Source: Microbacterium schleiferi (GTDB taxonomy: Bacteria > Actinomycetota > Actinomycetes > Actinomycetales > Microbacteriaceae). Taken from it: a stretch of DNA of 64,000 bases. Shown one piece after another: positions 1 to 8,438 of this stretch. Under the pieces are notes generated by a model. It saw nothing but the letters and a program-made list of their open reading frames with translations, did no database searches and had not been told where the DNA came from. A program made the translations under genes and the position numbers. Every line of letters starts with the position of its first letter. Position 1 is the stretch's first letter. Location of the stretch: NCBI RefSeq assembly GCF_020781975.1, contig NZ_JAJGNI010000001.1, forward strand, positions 372,001 through 436,000, written 5' to 3'.

Positions 1-817
1 ACTTCAGGAGCTCGCGAACGTCCTCAGCTTCCTCGGGCTCCATGAGGTCCAGGAGCTGCTCGGAGCGAAGGGCGGGAAGCTGCCCCAGAAGATCGGCCGC
101 GTCATCCGGTTCCATGGCGTCGAGGATGTCGGCGGCGCGCTCGTCGCCCAGCTGCTCGAGGATGTGCGCCTGGTCGTCCTCGGGCATCTCTTCGAGTGCG
201 TCGGCGAGGCGGTCGTCGGGGAGCTCTTCAGCGACCTCGAGCAGGCGTGCGTCGGGAAGGTCGAGCAGCGTATTGGCGAGGTCGGCGGGTTTCAGCTCGC
301 TGAGGGTCGCAACGAGCTGTTCCGCCGACGGCTCCTGCGTCGAATCGAGTTGCTCGGTGACCTCATCCCAGCCGGCGAGCGTTGTCGGGCCCTTCGTGAA
401 CGGAGAAGCGCTCGTGCGGGGACGGCGCAAGAACAACTGTCCGATGTCCCAGGCGCCCAGCCGGTCGCGCTCGATGGCGGCATCCTCGATGACCGCTTCC
501 CCTGATCCGTCGCGGAAGTAGACCCGACGACCGAGAAGTTCGGCGAGGACCCGGACCTCGCCGCCGCGCTGCTGGAACCGGCGGACATTGATGAGGCCGG
601 TGGTGATGACCTGTCCCGGCGCGATCGAGGTGACACGCCCGATAGAGACGAAGACGTTTCGCCGACCGGGGATCTCGACTACGAGTCCGACGACGCGGGG
701 CGGGTCATCGGCACGGTAGACGACCACGACATCGCGGACGCGTCCGAGCCGATCGCCGGCAGGGTCGAAGACTGCGCAGCCAGAGAGCCGCGCGACGAAG
801 ACCCGCTGCGTGTTCAC
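1..817 (-). CDS. MgtE N-domain / PRC-barrel-like protein (3' end outside window)
   Basis: About 272 codons are visible, read leftward from a GTG at 817; the stop lies beyond base 1. The first ~110 residues look like one or two PRC-barrel-type beta units (MNTQRVFVARLSGCAVFDPA, then a second unit around RRVYFRDGSGEAVIED). From about residue 170 come the repeated acidic helical units of the MgtE intracellular N domain, with the recurring pattern LPDDRLADALEEMPEDD and DEPDDAADLL-like turns. The CBS pair usually following in this family would lie off the edge. No membrane segment is visible, so this looks like the soluble actinobacterial MgtE-N/CBS protein rather than a complete Mg2+ channel. The start is supported by a -10 box six bases upstream. 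Function is unproven; a magnesium-related or regulatory role is inferred from the domain only. Confidence 0.85.
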   Translation of the reverse strand, partial: MNTQRVFVARLSGCAVFDPAGDRLGRVRDVVVVYRADDPPRVVGLVVEIPGRRNVFVSIGRVTSIAPGQVITTGLINVRRFQQRGGEVRVLAELLGRRVYFRDGSGEAVIEDAAIERDRLGAWDIGQLFLRRPRTSASPFTKGPTTLAGWDEVTEQLDSTQEPSAEQLVATLSELKPADLANTLLDLPDARLLEVAEELPDDRLADALEEMPEDDQAHILEQLGDERAADILDAMEPDDAADLLGQLPALRSEQLLDLMEPEEAEDVRELLK

Positions 818-823
818 CCGTCC

Positions 824-829
824 AGCGTA
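824..829 (-). promoter_or_regulatory. -10 box, leaderless promoter of the MgtE-N gene
   Basis: TACGCT on the minus strand ends six bases before the GTG at 817, placing the predicted transcription start at the start codon. Confidence 0.6.
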
Positions 830-920
830 GCCCGGCGCCCGGGCATGGCCTCCTGCGGTTACGTGCGGCGATTCATGTCGACTCAGCGGACGGCGAGACC
901 CGGCATGGGAGGATGGACGA

Positions 921-1601
921 ATGAGCATGATGGGGGGCCAGTTCGCCCGCAACCTCGAGGACGTCGGACAGACCGTCGCGACCTTCGACAAGTACGAAGC
1001 CGCCCAGAAGGCGGTGTCCAAGCTCATCGCCGAAGACATTCCTGCCCGCGAGATCACGATCGTCGGTCAGGGGTTGCGTTCGATGGAGCGGGTCACCGGT
1101 CGCCTCGGCTACGCCACGGCAGCGCGATCAGGCGCGATCAACGGACTACTCCTGGGCATGCTGTTTTCTGCCGTCTTCGTACTCGGGATGCCGAACGTGC
1201 CGATCCAGGCCTTCGTCGGGGTGCTGTTCGTCGGTATCGCGATCGGCATGCTCGCCAGCTTGCTGACCTTCGCCATCGTGCGCCGCCGCCGCGACTTCGC
1301 GTCGGTCATGCAGTTCGTCGCCGACCACTACGACATCGCCGTTGCCGGCAGCAGCGCGGGAAGGGCACGCCAGGTGCTGGGACCGCAGGCTGCAGCGCCA
1401 GCGCCGCAGCGTACGCAGGTGGTCACCCCGCCGCCCGAGCGCCCGGCCGCGCCCCTGGAGCCGCCGCGCTACGGCCAGCGGATCGAAGACGTGACGCCGC
1501 CGGAGCCGGCGGAATCCGGCACTGATGCCTCATCTGCGCCGGGCACTCCCGACACCGGAGCCGGCCAGGATGCGGCGCCGCGGGGCGACGACAAGGCGTA
1601 G
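921..1601 (+). CDS. General stress protein 17M-like (YflT-type) membrane protein
   Basis: 226 aa. The N-terminal region (about residues 20-70, VATFDKYEAAQKAVSKLIAE) matches the fold of the general stress protein 17M/YflT domain. It is followed by two hydrophobic membrane segments at about residues 78-97 and 100-122, and a Pro/Ala-rich, probably disordered C-terminal tail of about 90 residues. The ATG is preceded by GGGAGG eight bases upstream, so this gene uses a Shine-Dalgarno start. It lies divergent to the MgtE-N gene, a pairing I recall from other actinobacteria. The biochemical role is unknown; a stress-related envelope function is inferred from the domain name only. Confidence 0.8.
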   Translation: MSMMGGQFARNLEDVGQTVATFDKYEAAQKAVSKLIAEDIPAREITIVGQGLRSMERVTGRLGYATAARSGAINGLLLGMLFSAVFVLGMPNVPIQAFVGVLFVGIAIGMLASLLTFAIVRRRRDFASVMQFVADHYDIAVAGSSAGRARQVLGPQAAAPAPQRTQVVTPPPERPAAPLEPPRYGQRIEDVTPPEPAESGTDASSAPGTPDTGAGQDAAPRGDDKA

Positions 1602-1617
1602 TCGCCCGCTCGGTGCG

Positions 1618-3036
1618 CTAGCGCGCGAGCCGCGCGATCCAGGCTTCGACCTCGTCGGCTGTGCGGGGGATGCCTGCTGACAGGTTCACGGGGCCCTCGA
1701 CGGTCATCAATACGTCGTCCTCGATGCGAACGCCGATTCCGCGCAGTTCTTCGGGAACCGTGAGGTCGTCGATCTGGAAGTACAGGCCCGGCTCGATCGT
1801 GAACACCATCCCGGGCTGCAGGATGCCGTCGTAGTACATCTCCCTGCGCGCCTGAGCGCAGTCGTGAACGTCGATGCCGAGGTGGTGGCTGGTGCCGTGG
1901 ACCATGTACCGGCGATGCTGGCCACCGGTGTCCGCAGCAAGAGCCTCCTCAGCGGTCACCGGCAGAAGGCCCCACTGCGCAGTGCGCGCAGCGATGACCT
2001 GCATGGCGGCTTCGTGGATCGAGCGGAAGGTCACCCCGGGGCGGGCTGCAGCGAACGCGGCATCCGCGGCCTCGCGTACCGTCTCGTAGACGCGTCGCTG
2101 CACGTCGGTGAATGTCCCGCTGACCGGCAGGGTTCGGGTGATGTCGGCGGTGTAGAGACTGTCGAGCTCGACGCCGGCATCGATCAGGATGAGATCTCCC
2201 GGTAGCACCGCGCCGTCGTTGCGGGTCCAGTGCAGGTAGCAGGCGTGGGGTCCGGATGCGGCAATCGTGTCGTATCCCTCGCCGTTGCCGTCGCTGCGCG
2301 CGCGCAAGTGGAACACTCCCTCGACAATCCGTTCCCCGCGGGGGTGTCGGGCGATTCGGGGGAGGTCGGCGACGATGTCATCGAACCCCGCTGCGGTCAC
2401 GGCGACGGCTTCGCGCATCTGCGCGATCTCATCCTCATCCTTGATCAGTCGCATCTCCGAAACCGCGCGGGTGAGGTCGGCGTCAACGTCCACGACGCGC
2501 TCGCCGTCGGCTGGTGCGAAGGCGGCGATGTGGTCGGTACGGATGCCGAGGTCGGCAGCAACACCCGCCAGGGCCGGACGCGGCCCGATCCAGAACTCCC
2601 CGATGGACGCATCGGCGTAGAACTCTGCCGTCGTACGGTCAGCGCGCTCGCGGAAGTACAGGACTGCCTCGTGTCCGCCGTCGGGAAGCGGGTCCATCAC
2701 GAGGATCGCGCCGGGTTCGGCATCCGACCCCCACCCGGTCAGGTGTGCGAAGGCCGAATGAGCCCGGAACCGGTAGTCGGTGTCGTTGGAGCGCTGCTTG
2801 AGCTCACCCGCGGGAAAGACCAGGCGCTCGCCGGGGAAGGCCGCCGAGAGCGCGTGGCGGCGTCGCGCCGCGAAGGCGGCCCGCGACCGGGCGGGGGGGA
2901 ACGTTTCGGGGCGCTCAGCCCAGCCCGTCGAGATCGTGTCGAGGAAGCCCTGCGGGAACGGCTGCTTGCGGTTCGTCGTGCTGGTTTCGGTCGCCGCAGT
3001 CGTCGTCGTGGCTTCGCTGTCGCCGGTCGTGCTCAT
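1618..3036 (-). CDS. pepP: Xaa-Pro aminopeptidase (aminopeptidase P)
   Basis: 472 aa, the usual length for the family. It removes the N-terminal residue from peptides with proline in second position, in the cytoplasm. After a Thr/Ser-rich leader of ~25 residues comes the aminopeptidase P N domain (RSRAAFAARRRHALSAAFPG onward). The C-terminal pita-bread metallopeptidase domain carries the expected dimetal ligands: LILIDAGVELDSLYTADITR (two Asp), HGTSHHLGIDVHD (His), FTIEPGLYF (Glu) and GVRIEDD (Glu). It follows the exo/endonuclease-family gene by 32 bp in the same direction, so the two may be co-transcribed. A weak -10-like GAGACT also lies six bases before the ATG, so independent leaderless transcription is possible. 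Confidence 0.93.
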   Translation of the reverse strand: MSTTGDSEATTTTAATETSTTNRKQPFPQGFLDTISTGWAERPETFPPARSRAAFAARRRHALSAAFPGERLVFPAGELKQRSNDTDYRFRAHSAFAHLTGWGSDAEPGAILVMDPLPDGGHEAVLYFRERADRTTAEFYADASIGEFWIGPRPALAGVAADLGIRTDHIAAFAPADGERVVDVDADLTRAVSEMRLIKDEDEIAQMREAVAVTAAGFDDIVADLPRIARHPRGERIVEGVFHLRARSDGNGEGYDTIAASGPHACYLHWTRNDGAVLPGDLILIDAGVELDSLYTADITRTLPVSGTFTDVQRRVYETVREAADAAFAAARPGVTFRSIHEAAMQVIAARTAQWGLLPVTAEEALAADTGGQHRRYMVHGTSHHLGIDVHDCAQARREMYYDGILQPGMVFTIEPGLYFQIDDLTVPEELRGIGVRIEDDVLMTVEGPVNLSAGIPRTADEVEAWIARLAR

Positions 3037-3068
3037 TCATCCAGTCTCGCACGCGAGGTTCTCGTGGG

Positions 3069-4091
3069 TCAGGGTTGGGCTGGTTCCAGTTGCACCACGA
3101 GCGGTCGGTGATCGCTTCCGCTGCCGTCGACCGATGACAGAACGAGTGAACCCGTCACCGTCCACGCGTCGGTTGTCATGACGTGGTCGATGGCGGTGCC
3201 CAGTAGCGAGGGCCAGGCCGTGCTCCAGGTGCCCACGGATCCCGTGCCGCTGGCTGCCGCCGCATCCACGCACCGCCCGAGTTCGCCCCCATCGACGCCG
3301 AGTCCGCCGAAATGGTCGAGCGTCGCGTTGAAGTCGCCGGCCATGATGACGTTGTCGGCAGCGCACTGGTCGCCGAGCCAACGCAGATCGGCGCGCCAAT
3401 CCTCCATGTAGCCGGAGCGGGGTGCGACGGCGTGAGCTGCCACGACGATCGGGCCGACCCCCGAGACGGGCATCGCTACGGCGCTTGGCACCGTGGATGT
3501 CGTGCTCGTGCCCTCCACCGACGATTCGATCACCGCATAATCGCCGAGATCGGGGGTGATGAGCAGGGTTGTCGATCCGGCATCCCAGGGCGTCGAGGGG
3601 TCTTTCGCGTGGTGTGCCCACATCGGATGGCCGAGCTCCCTCATCTCGATCGCGACCTGTTCGCCGGTCTCGATGGTCGTTTCGGGAAGAGCGACGATGT
3701 CGGCATCCATCGCGACGGCCAGGCGCGCGATCTCATCGGCGGAGGTCGCCGGTCCCGCGGTGTTCCAGGTCATGACGCGGATGGCGGTGTCGGTCTTTGC
3801 GGGAAGGCTCTCGGTGCCGATACCGCGGCCCAGGACGATAGCCCCGTTCGCGAGAACACCGATCACTGCGACGATCACGACGGTGATCGCGAGCGGTCGA
3901 ATCGACCGAGCGAACGACGCGAACAGGGCGAGGATGCCGACCGCCGCGATGGCGAGGAGGATCACCCCGCGGAAAGCGATGATCTGGGCGATCGGTGCCA
4001 GGCGTTCCACCCGGAAGAAGTCGGGAGCGGTGAGCACCGCGACCACGGCGACCCAGATCACCGCAACGAGGATCCCCAGAGCTCGACGCAC
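3069..4091 (-). CDS. Endonuclease/exonuclease/phosphatase family membrane protein
   Basis: 340 aa. Three N-terminal membrane segments (about residues 5-25, 35-60 and 68-88) precede an extracytoplasmic exo/endonuclease/phosphatase domain. Family motifs are visible: RVMTWNTAG (Asn), DADIVALPET (Glu), IMAGDFNATLDHFGG (Asp/Asn) and GSDHRPLVVQL (catalytic Asp-His). Such proteins act on phosphodiester bonds, but the substrate (nucleic acid, lipid or other) cannot be told from sequence. GTG start chosen because a TAGGCT -10 box lies seven bases upstream. Probably first gene of a two-gene unit with pepP. Confidence 0.85.
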   Translation of the reverse strand: MRRALGILVAVIWVAVVAVLTAPDFFRVERLAPIAQIIAFRGVILLAIAAVGILALFASFARSIRPLAITVVIVAVIGVLANGAIVLGRGIGTESLPAKTDTAIRVMTWNTAGPATSADEIARLAVAMDADIVALPETTIETGEQVAIEMRELGHPMWAHHAKDPSTPWDAGSTTLLITPDLGDYAVIESSVEGTSTTSTVPSAVAMPVSGVGPIVVAAHAVAPRSGYMEDWRADLRWLGDQCAADNVIMAGDFNATLDHFGGLGVDGGELGRCVDAAAASGTGSVGTWSTAWPSLLGTAIDHVMTTDAWTVTGSLVLSSVDGSGSDHRPLVVQLEPAQP

Positions 4092-4098
4092 GTCCGCG

Positions 4099-4104
4099 AG
4101 CCTA
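4099..4104 (-). promoter_or_regulatory. -10 box, leaderless promoter of the 3069-4091 gene
   Basis: TAGGCT on the minus strand, seven bases before the GTG at 4091. Confidence 0.6.
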
Positions 4105-4162
4105 TGACAGCGTTCTGAGAGAAGGGTACGAGCCGCGCCGCGGTGAGCTGTGCACGCGGCGC

Positions 4163-4168
4163 TAGGCT
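4163..4168 (+). promoter_or_regulatory. -10 box, leaderless promoter of the PHP gene
   Basis: TAGGCT six bases before the ATG at 4175. Confidence 0.6.
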
Positions 4169-4174
4169 CAAACG

Positions 4175-5038
4175 ATGGACGACGAGCGGCTCTTCGAGGG
4201 ACCCGCCGACCTGCATCTGCATTCGACGCAGTCAGACGGGACAGACGCGCCAGCTGACGTCATGCGGGCAGCGCATCGTCACGGCCTGCGCATCGCCGCC
4301 CTGACCGATCACGACACCGCCGCGGGTTGGGGTGAGGCCGCCGAGGCAGCCGCGTCCCTCGGCATGATGTTCGTACCGGGCATGGAGATGTCGGCGCGCG
4401 ATGACTGGCGCAGCGTTCATGTGCTCGCCTACCTGTTCGACCCCGACGACGAGAACCTGCGGGCGATGACCGAGCGGGTGCGGACCTCTCGCCTCGACCG
4501 GGCCCGGATGATCTCGGACCGGATCGCCCGAGATTTCGACCTCGAGTGGGAGGACATCCTCGAGCAGACCTCCGACGGAGCTACCGTTGGTCGCCCTCAC
4601 ATCGCCGACGCGCTCGTCGCTCGGGGGCACGTGCGCGATCGTGATGAGGCCTTTCGCGGCATCCTCAGCCCGCGCAGCCCGTACTACGTCGCTCTGTTTG
4701 CCCCCGACCCGGTCACTGCGGTGCGGCTCATCGTGTCTGCCGGGGGAGTGCCGATCCTCGCCCACCCCGCCGGGCGTGCAGGCCCCTTCCCGGCGCCGCT
4801 GGTGACCCGGATGCTGGACGCCGGTCTCGCCGGCTTCGAGCTCGGCCACCGCGACAACACTGCTGCCGGCATCCGTGAGCTGGAACCGCTGGTCGCTGAG
4901 CGCGACCTCATCGTGACCGGATCGAGCGACTACCACGGCCTGGGCAAGCCGAATGTGCCGGGCGAGCACACGACAGACCGCGCGATGGTCGAGCGTATCC
5001 TTGCCGCCGGGCGAGGCAGTGCGCCGGTCTACCCGTGA
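4175..5038 (+). CDS. PHP-domain phosphoesterase
   Basis: 287 aa. A complete PHP domain with its metal-binding signatures: DLHLHSTQSDGT near residue 10, AALTDHDTAAGW near 41, PGMEMSAR near 69, ILAHPAGR near 195 and GSSDYHGLGKP near 250. Length and arrangement match the stand-alone YciV/TrpH-like group, whose characterised members act on 3',5'-nucleoside bisphosphates or as RNase AM-type 5'-3' exonuclease. Which activity applies here is inference. Leaderless start: the -10 box sits six bases upstream. Transcribed alone, divergent from the nuclease/phosphatase gene. Confidence 0.9.
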   Translation: MDDERLFEGPADLHLHSTQSDGTDAPADVMRAAHRHGLRIAALTDHDTAAGWGEAAEAAASLGMMFVPGMEMSARDDWRSVHVLAYLFDPDDENLRAMTERVRTSRLDRARMISDRIARDFDLEWEDILEQTSDGATVGRPHIADALVARGHVRDRDEAFRGILSPRSPYYVALFAPDPVTAVRLIVSAGGVPILAHPAGRAGPFPAPLVTRMLDAGLAGFELGHRDNTAAGIRELEPLVAERDLIVTGSSDYHGLGKPNVPGEHTTDRAMVERILAAGRGSAPVYP

Positions 5039-5055
5039 GCCGAGCCTGCCTCTGA

Positions 5056-5077
5056 TGGCGTGGCGCGCGCCACGCCA
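5056..5077. repeat. Perfect 22-bp palindrome after the PHP gene
   Basis: The half-site TGGCGTGGCGC is followed directly by its exact complement. It begins 18 bp after the stop codon. It could form a loop-free cruciform or a hairpin with unpaired centre; there is no T-run, so it is not a classical terminator. Confidence 0.7.
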
Positions 5078-5081
5078 GCGT

Positions 5082-5144
5082 CGCAGAATCGCGCGAACTC
5101 CGCACTTTCGGCTCAGGATCCTGCGAGGTTCGCGCGATTCTGCG
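5082..5144. repeat. Inverted repeat with 17-bp arms
   Basis: Left arm CGCAGAATCGCGCGAAC (5082-5098) and its exact complement GTTCGCGCGATTCTGCG (5128-5144) flank a 29-base spacer. The right part also holds a direct repeat CTGCGAGGTTCG (5121-5132 with a second copy offset by 19 bp). It lies between convergent genes and looks like a dispersed intergenic (REP-like) element, though only one copy is seen here. Confidence 0.75.
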
Positions 5145-5181
5145 AGGTTCGGATGCCGACCCCGACCCCTGCGAACAGCGA

Positions 5182-5214
5182 AGCGCCCCCGCCTCGAGAA
5201 GAGACGGGGGCGCT
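5182..5214 (-). terminator. Terminator-like hairpin after the SHOCT gene
   Basis: Ten-base GC-rich arms AGCGCCCCCG and CGGGGGCGCT with a 13-base loop, 16 bp beyond the stop of the minus-strand gene. Possibly bidirectional, serving the convergent PHP gene too. Confidence 0.65.
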
Positions 5215-5230
5215 GCGCGTGAGCGTCGGA

Positions 5231-5668
5231 TCAGCCGAGGGCCTTGGCCTTCAGCTGGTCGTACTCGGCCTGCGAGATGGTGCCGGCGTCCAGAAGCGAC
5301 TTGGCGCGGGCGATCTCCTCGGCCGGGCTGTGCTTTGCCCCGCTACCGGCGACCGACTGGATGTAGGCATCCTGGGCCTGCTTGATCTGCTCGGCCTCCT
5401 TCATCGAACGCTCGCCCATGCCGCGTCCGCGGGCGATCAGGTAGACCAGCGCCGTGATGAAGGGCAGGAAGAGCAGGAAGATGATCCAGACGGCCTTCCA
5501 CCAACCGTTCAGCTTGTGGTCACGGAAGAGGTCGCCGATGATCGCGAACAGCACGAACAGGTACGCAACGAAGACGAAGATCCACAGGAACCACCAGATG
5601 ATGTCCCAGAACGAGCCCCAGAACCCCTGGTACTCGTATCCCGTCGTCACAGCTTCAAGAAATCGCAT
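5231..5668 (-). CDS. PLDc_N/SHOCT-domain small membrane protein
   Basis: 145 aa. Two hydrophobic membrane segments (about residues 22-45 and 60-80) rich in Trp/Phe have the FLPFITALVYLIARG pattern of the phospholipase-D-nuclease N-terminal (PLDc_N) domain. A short charged helix follows, and the C-terminus is a clear SHOCT motif (AEEIARAKSLLDAGTISQAE). There is no HKD nuclease motif. The ATG is preceded by GAAAGG. SHOCT proteins are often envelope-associated oligomerisation modules; function unknown. Confidence 0.85.
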   Translation of the reverse strand: MRFLEAVTTGYEYQGFWGSFWDIIWWFLWIFVFVAYLFVLFAIIGDLFRDHKLNGWWKAVWIIFLLFLPFITALVYLIARGRGMGERSMKEAEQIKQAQDAYIQSVAGSGAKHSPAEEIARAKSLLDAGTISQAEYDQLKAKALG

Positions 5669-5768
5669 GACAGCCTTTCGGGGTTTGTGCGGCGCGATGC
5701 CGCAGCCATCACCTTAGCGCTGTCGGGTGTCCCGTTTCGAGAGCAACGCCCGCGCGATCACGCGGAGA

Positions 5769-7256
5769 TCAGGCTGCGTCGGGGCGCGGGCCGCGGCGCC
5801 GGCGGCGACGGCGCGGCGTCGTCGTGCCGTCGCGGTGCTCGGCGCCCCCACCGTCGTGCGTGCCGGCACCGTCGGCTGTGCGCGGCGGCGTTCCCGACGA
5901 GCCCTGCGATCCGCTTGAGCCCGACGAGCCGCCGCGCGAGCGACGCCGACGCGACCCGGACCGTCCGTTCGACGACCCGCCCTCCGCCGTGGAGACGGTC
6001 TCGGTGCGCGGCGCTGTCACGATGCGACCCTTCGTCCCCTCAGGGATGTCGAGATCGGTGTACAGGTGAGGGCTCGACGAATACGTCTCGATCGGCTCCG
6101 GCTGACCGAACTCCAGCGCGCGGTTGATCAGGGCCCACTTGTGCAGGTCATCCCAGTCGACGAAGGTCACGGCGATACCCGTGCGCCCGGCACGCCCGGT
6201 GCGGCCTGCGCGGTGCAGGTAAGTCTTCTCGTCATCGGGAATGGTGTGGTTGATCACGTGCGTCACGTCGTCGACGTCGATGCCGCGCGCCGCGACATCC
6301 GTGGCGATCAGCACATCCTTCTTGCCGGCCTTGAACGCTGCCATCGAGCGCTCGCGCGCTTCCTGGCTCATGTCGCCGTGCACGGAGGCGGCTGAGAAGC
6401 CGCGGTCTTGCAGCTCGTCGACGAGCTTCTGCGCCGCTCGCTTGGTCCGCGTGAAGATCACCGTCTTGCCGCGCCCCTCGGCCTGCAGGATGCGGGCGAT
6501 GACCTCGTCCTTGTCAAGCGAATGGGCGCGGTAGACCAGGTGCCGGATGTTGGCCTGCGTGAGTCCCTCATCCGGGTCGCTTGCCCGGATGTGGATCGGG
6601 TTGCTCATGAACCGGCGCGCGAGGGTCACGATCTGCCCGGGCATCGTCGCCGAGAACAGCTGTGTATGGCGAACGGCGGGAACGCGCTGGAAGATCTTCT
6701 CGATGTCGGGAAGGAACCCGAGGTCGAGCATCTTGTCGGCCTCGTCGAGCACGACCTCGGTCGCGTTCGAGAGATCCAGGAGGCGCTGGCCTGCCAGGTC
6801 GATGAGTCGACCCGGGGTACCGACGACGATCTGCGCGCCGGCCTTGAGCTGCTCGATCTGACCCTCGTAGGCCTTTCCGCCGTAGATGGCGACGACCGAG
6901 GTCGGCCGGTTCTTGGTCAGCATGTCGATGTCTTCGTAGACCTGAACCGCAAGTTCGCGGGTGGGGACGACGATCAGCGCCTTCACGCCGGGCTCGGGAT
7001 GGAGCCCGAGGCGCTGCACCACAGGGATGCCGAACCCGAAGGTCTTGCCGGTTCCGGTCTTCGCCTGGCCGATGATGTCCTGGCCGGGAAGGCCCAGCGG
7101 AATGGTCTGTTCCTGGATCGGAAACGCATCCACGATGCCGCGCTCGGCGAGCGCATCGACGATGTCTTGATCCACGCCGAGATCGGCGAAAGTCGTCACG
7201 ATAGAAGCCTGTCTGGCAGCCTGTGCTGCCGCTGGTGTCGGATCCACGCCCTTCAC
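5769..7256 (-). CDS. DEAD-box ATP-dependent RNA helicase (RhlE-like)
   Basis: 495 aa. All helicase motifs are present in order: Q motif (FPIQEQTIPLG), GQAKTGTGKT (motif I), PTRELAVQ (Ia), TPGRLIDL (Ib), VLDEADKM (DEAD), SAT (III), IFTRTKRAAQ (IV), TDVAARGIDVDDV (V) and HRAGRTGRAG (VI). The last ~90 residues are Ser/Gly/Arg-rich, a typical disordered RNA-binding tail. It remodels RNA duplexes, for example in ribosome assembly or decay. A GTG at 7199 (VTTFADLG, 19 codons in) is an alternative start; I kept 7256 because related proteins often carry a short extension. A TAGACT box at 7302-7307 could drive it. Confidence 0.93.
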   Translation of the reverse strand: MKGVDPTPAAAQAARQASIVTTFADLGVDQDIVDALAERGIVDAFPIQEQTIPLGLPGQDIIGQAKTGTGKTFGFGIPVVQRLGLHPEPGVKALIVVPTRELAVQVYEDIDMLTKNRPTSVVAIYGGKAYEGQIEQLKAGAQIVVGTPGRLIDLAGQRLLDLSNATEVVLDEADKMLDLGFLPDIEKIFQRVPAVRHTQLFSATMPGQIVTLARRFMSNPIHIRASDPDEGLTQANIRHLVYRAHSLDKDEVIARILQAEGRGKTVIFTRTKRAAQKLVDELQDRGFSAASVHGDMSQEARERSMAAFKAGKKDVLIATDVAARGIDVDDVTHVINHTIPDDEKTYLHRAGRTGRAGRTGIAVTFVDWDDLHKWALINRALEFGQPEPIETYSSSPHLYTDLDIPEGTKGRIVTAPRTETVSTAEGGSSNGRSGSRRRRSRGGSSGSSGSQGSSGTPPRTADGAGTHDGGGAEHRDGTTTPRRRRRRRGPRPDAA

Positions 7257-7369
7257 TCAGCCGCAGGCGCGGGGCTCCGGGCCTACGCCGGAGACCGCCC
7301 CAGTCTACCGGCGGGCGCTGGATGACCCCTCGGAGCGGCCTCGCTCGGCGGGTCGGCCCATGCTGGCCC

Positions 7370-7375
7370 TAGGCT
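7370..7375 (+). promoter_or_regulatory. -10 box, leaderless promoter of the ferritin-like gene
   Basis: TAGGCT, six bases before the GTG at 7382. It decides between three in-frame starts (7376, 7379 and 7382) in favour of 7382. Confidence 0.6.
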
Positions 7376-7381
7376 GTGTGC

Positions 7382-8101
7382 GTGGTCGACTGGAAGTTCT
7401 GGCGCAAGAGCCGTCCGCTGGCCGCGACGCTGTCGTTGCGGTCCCGGGGCGATTTCGGCGACGCCCACCGCGTTGATTTCGAAGAGCTCGCCCCCGACAT
7501 CGATGTCTTCCTCGGGCAGGCCGCCTACCTGCAGCTCGGGTTCTTCGAGACGCTGAGTGAACTCATCGCTATGACGCCGTCGCTCGAGAAGAAGGAAGCG
7601 CTGTCGCGGGCTGCGGGCGCGGCGCTGACCAAGCACGAGGCTCTCGTTGGCGTCATCCGTGATCGCGGAGACGACCCGACGGCGCTGATGCTGCCCTTCC
7701 GGGAACCGCTCGATCATTTCCGCCGCGCCACCCACGGCGTGCGTCCGCAAGAGACGATGCTCTCGGTGCACATCATCGCCGGCATGCTCGATGACTTCTA
7801 CCTTGCGCTGGCTGCCAGCTACGGAGACACCGGTCGTCGTGTGGCGCGCATCCTCGGTGCGGATGCCGATCGCCAGGCGGTCGTGGAGATCCTGACCGAA
7901 ACGATCGACAGCGACGACGAGTGGCGCTCACTGCTGGCGATGTGGGGGCGACGCTTGGTGGGCGACACGCTCCTGGTTGCGCGCGCAGCCCTTCGACCCA
8001 AGCACCTTCAGCTGCAGGACGAGCAGAAGGTCGAGCCGGTCTTCACGCAGCTGATGGCAGCGCACTCGCGCCGGATGGACGACCTGGGACTGGCTGCCTA
8101 A
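7382..8101 (+). CDS. Ferritin-like fold (MiaE_2-type) protein
   Basis: 239 aa, almost entirely helical. It resembles the actinobacterial ferritin-like family related to tRNA hydroxylase MiaE. Carboxylate/His-rich helices carry candidate diiron ligands (FFETLSELIAM, LTKHEALVGVIRDRGDD, DDFYLALAASYGD and the C-terminal MAAHSRRMDDLG). Diiron binding and any hydroxylase activity are inferred. It sits divergent from the DEAD-box helicase and next to the DUF3107 gene, an arrangement I recall near rhlE in mycobacteria. Transcribed alone with a leaderless start. Confidence 0.8.
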   Translation: MVDWKFWRKSRPLAATLSLRSRGDFGDAHRVDFEELAPDIDVFLGQAAYLQLGFFETLSELIAMTPSLEKKEALSRAAGAALTKHEALVGVIRDRGDDPTALMLPFREPLDHFRRATHGVRPQETMLSVHIIAGMLDDFYLALAASYGDTGRRVARILGADADRQAVVEILTETIDSDDEWRSLLAMWGRRLVGDTLLVARAALRPKHLQLQDEQKVEPVFTQLMAAHSRRMDDLGLAA

Positions 8102-8116
8102 TCGGCGCGGCTCAGA

Positions 8117-8341
8117 TCAGGCGACGAACCCGACGCGACGCGCCTCTTCGGTGCCGACCTCGACGTAGGCAAGTCCTGCAGTCGGGACGATGTAGGCGTT
8201 TCCGCGGACGTCGGTGAAGGTGACGTGCGTTGCGCCGGAATCCAGCGCCTGGGCGACGGACTGGCGAACGTCAGCGGCGGAATCGTTCGTCTCGAAGTTC
8301 AGCTCGCGACCCGAATTCGTGATGCCGATGCGAATCTCCAC
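8117..8341 (-). CDS. DUF3107 protein
   Basis: 74 aa, the full length of the small actinobacterial DUF3107 family (TB9.4-like in mycobacteria). It starts MEIRIGITNSGRELNFETN and contains the conserved VTFTDVRGNAYIVPT region. GTG start preceded by AGGCAGGAAC. It is convergent with the ferritin-like gene and divergent from adnA. No biochemical function is established. Confidence 0.9.
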   Translation of the reverse strand: MEIRIGITNSGRELNFETNDSAADVRQSVAQALDSGATHVTFTDVRGNAYIVPTAGLAYVEVGTEEARRVGFVA

Positions 8342-8425
8342 GTTCCTGCCTTTCTCACGCCGCCGTGCGGCCGGTGCCGTAGGTGCATGGCAACTCTACG
8401 ACACAGTGATGTCCTCGGGGCTGGG

Positions 8426-8431
8426 TAGCGT
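8426..8431 (+). promoter_or_regulatory. -10 box, leaderless promoter of adnA
   Basis: TAGCGT, seven bases before the ATG at 8439. Confidence 0.55.
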
Positions 8432-8438
8432 CGTCGTT

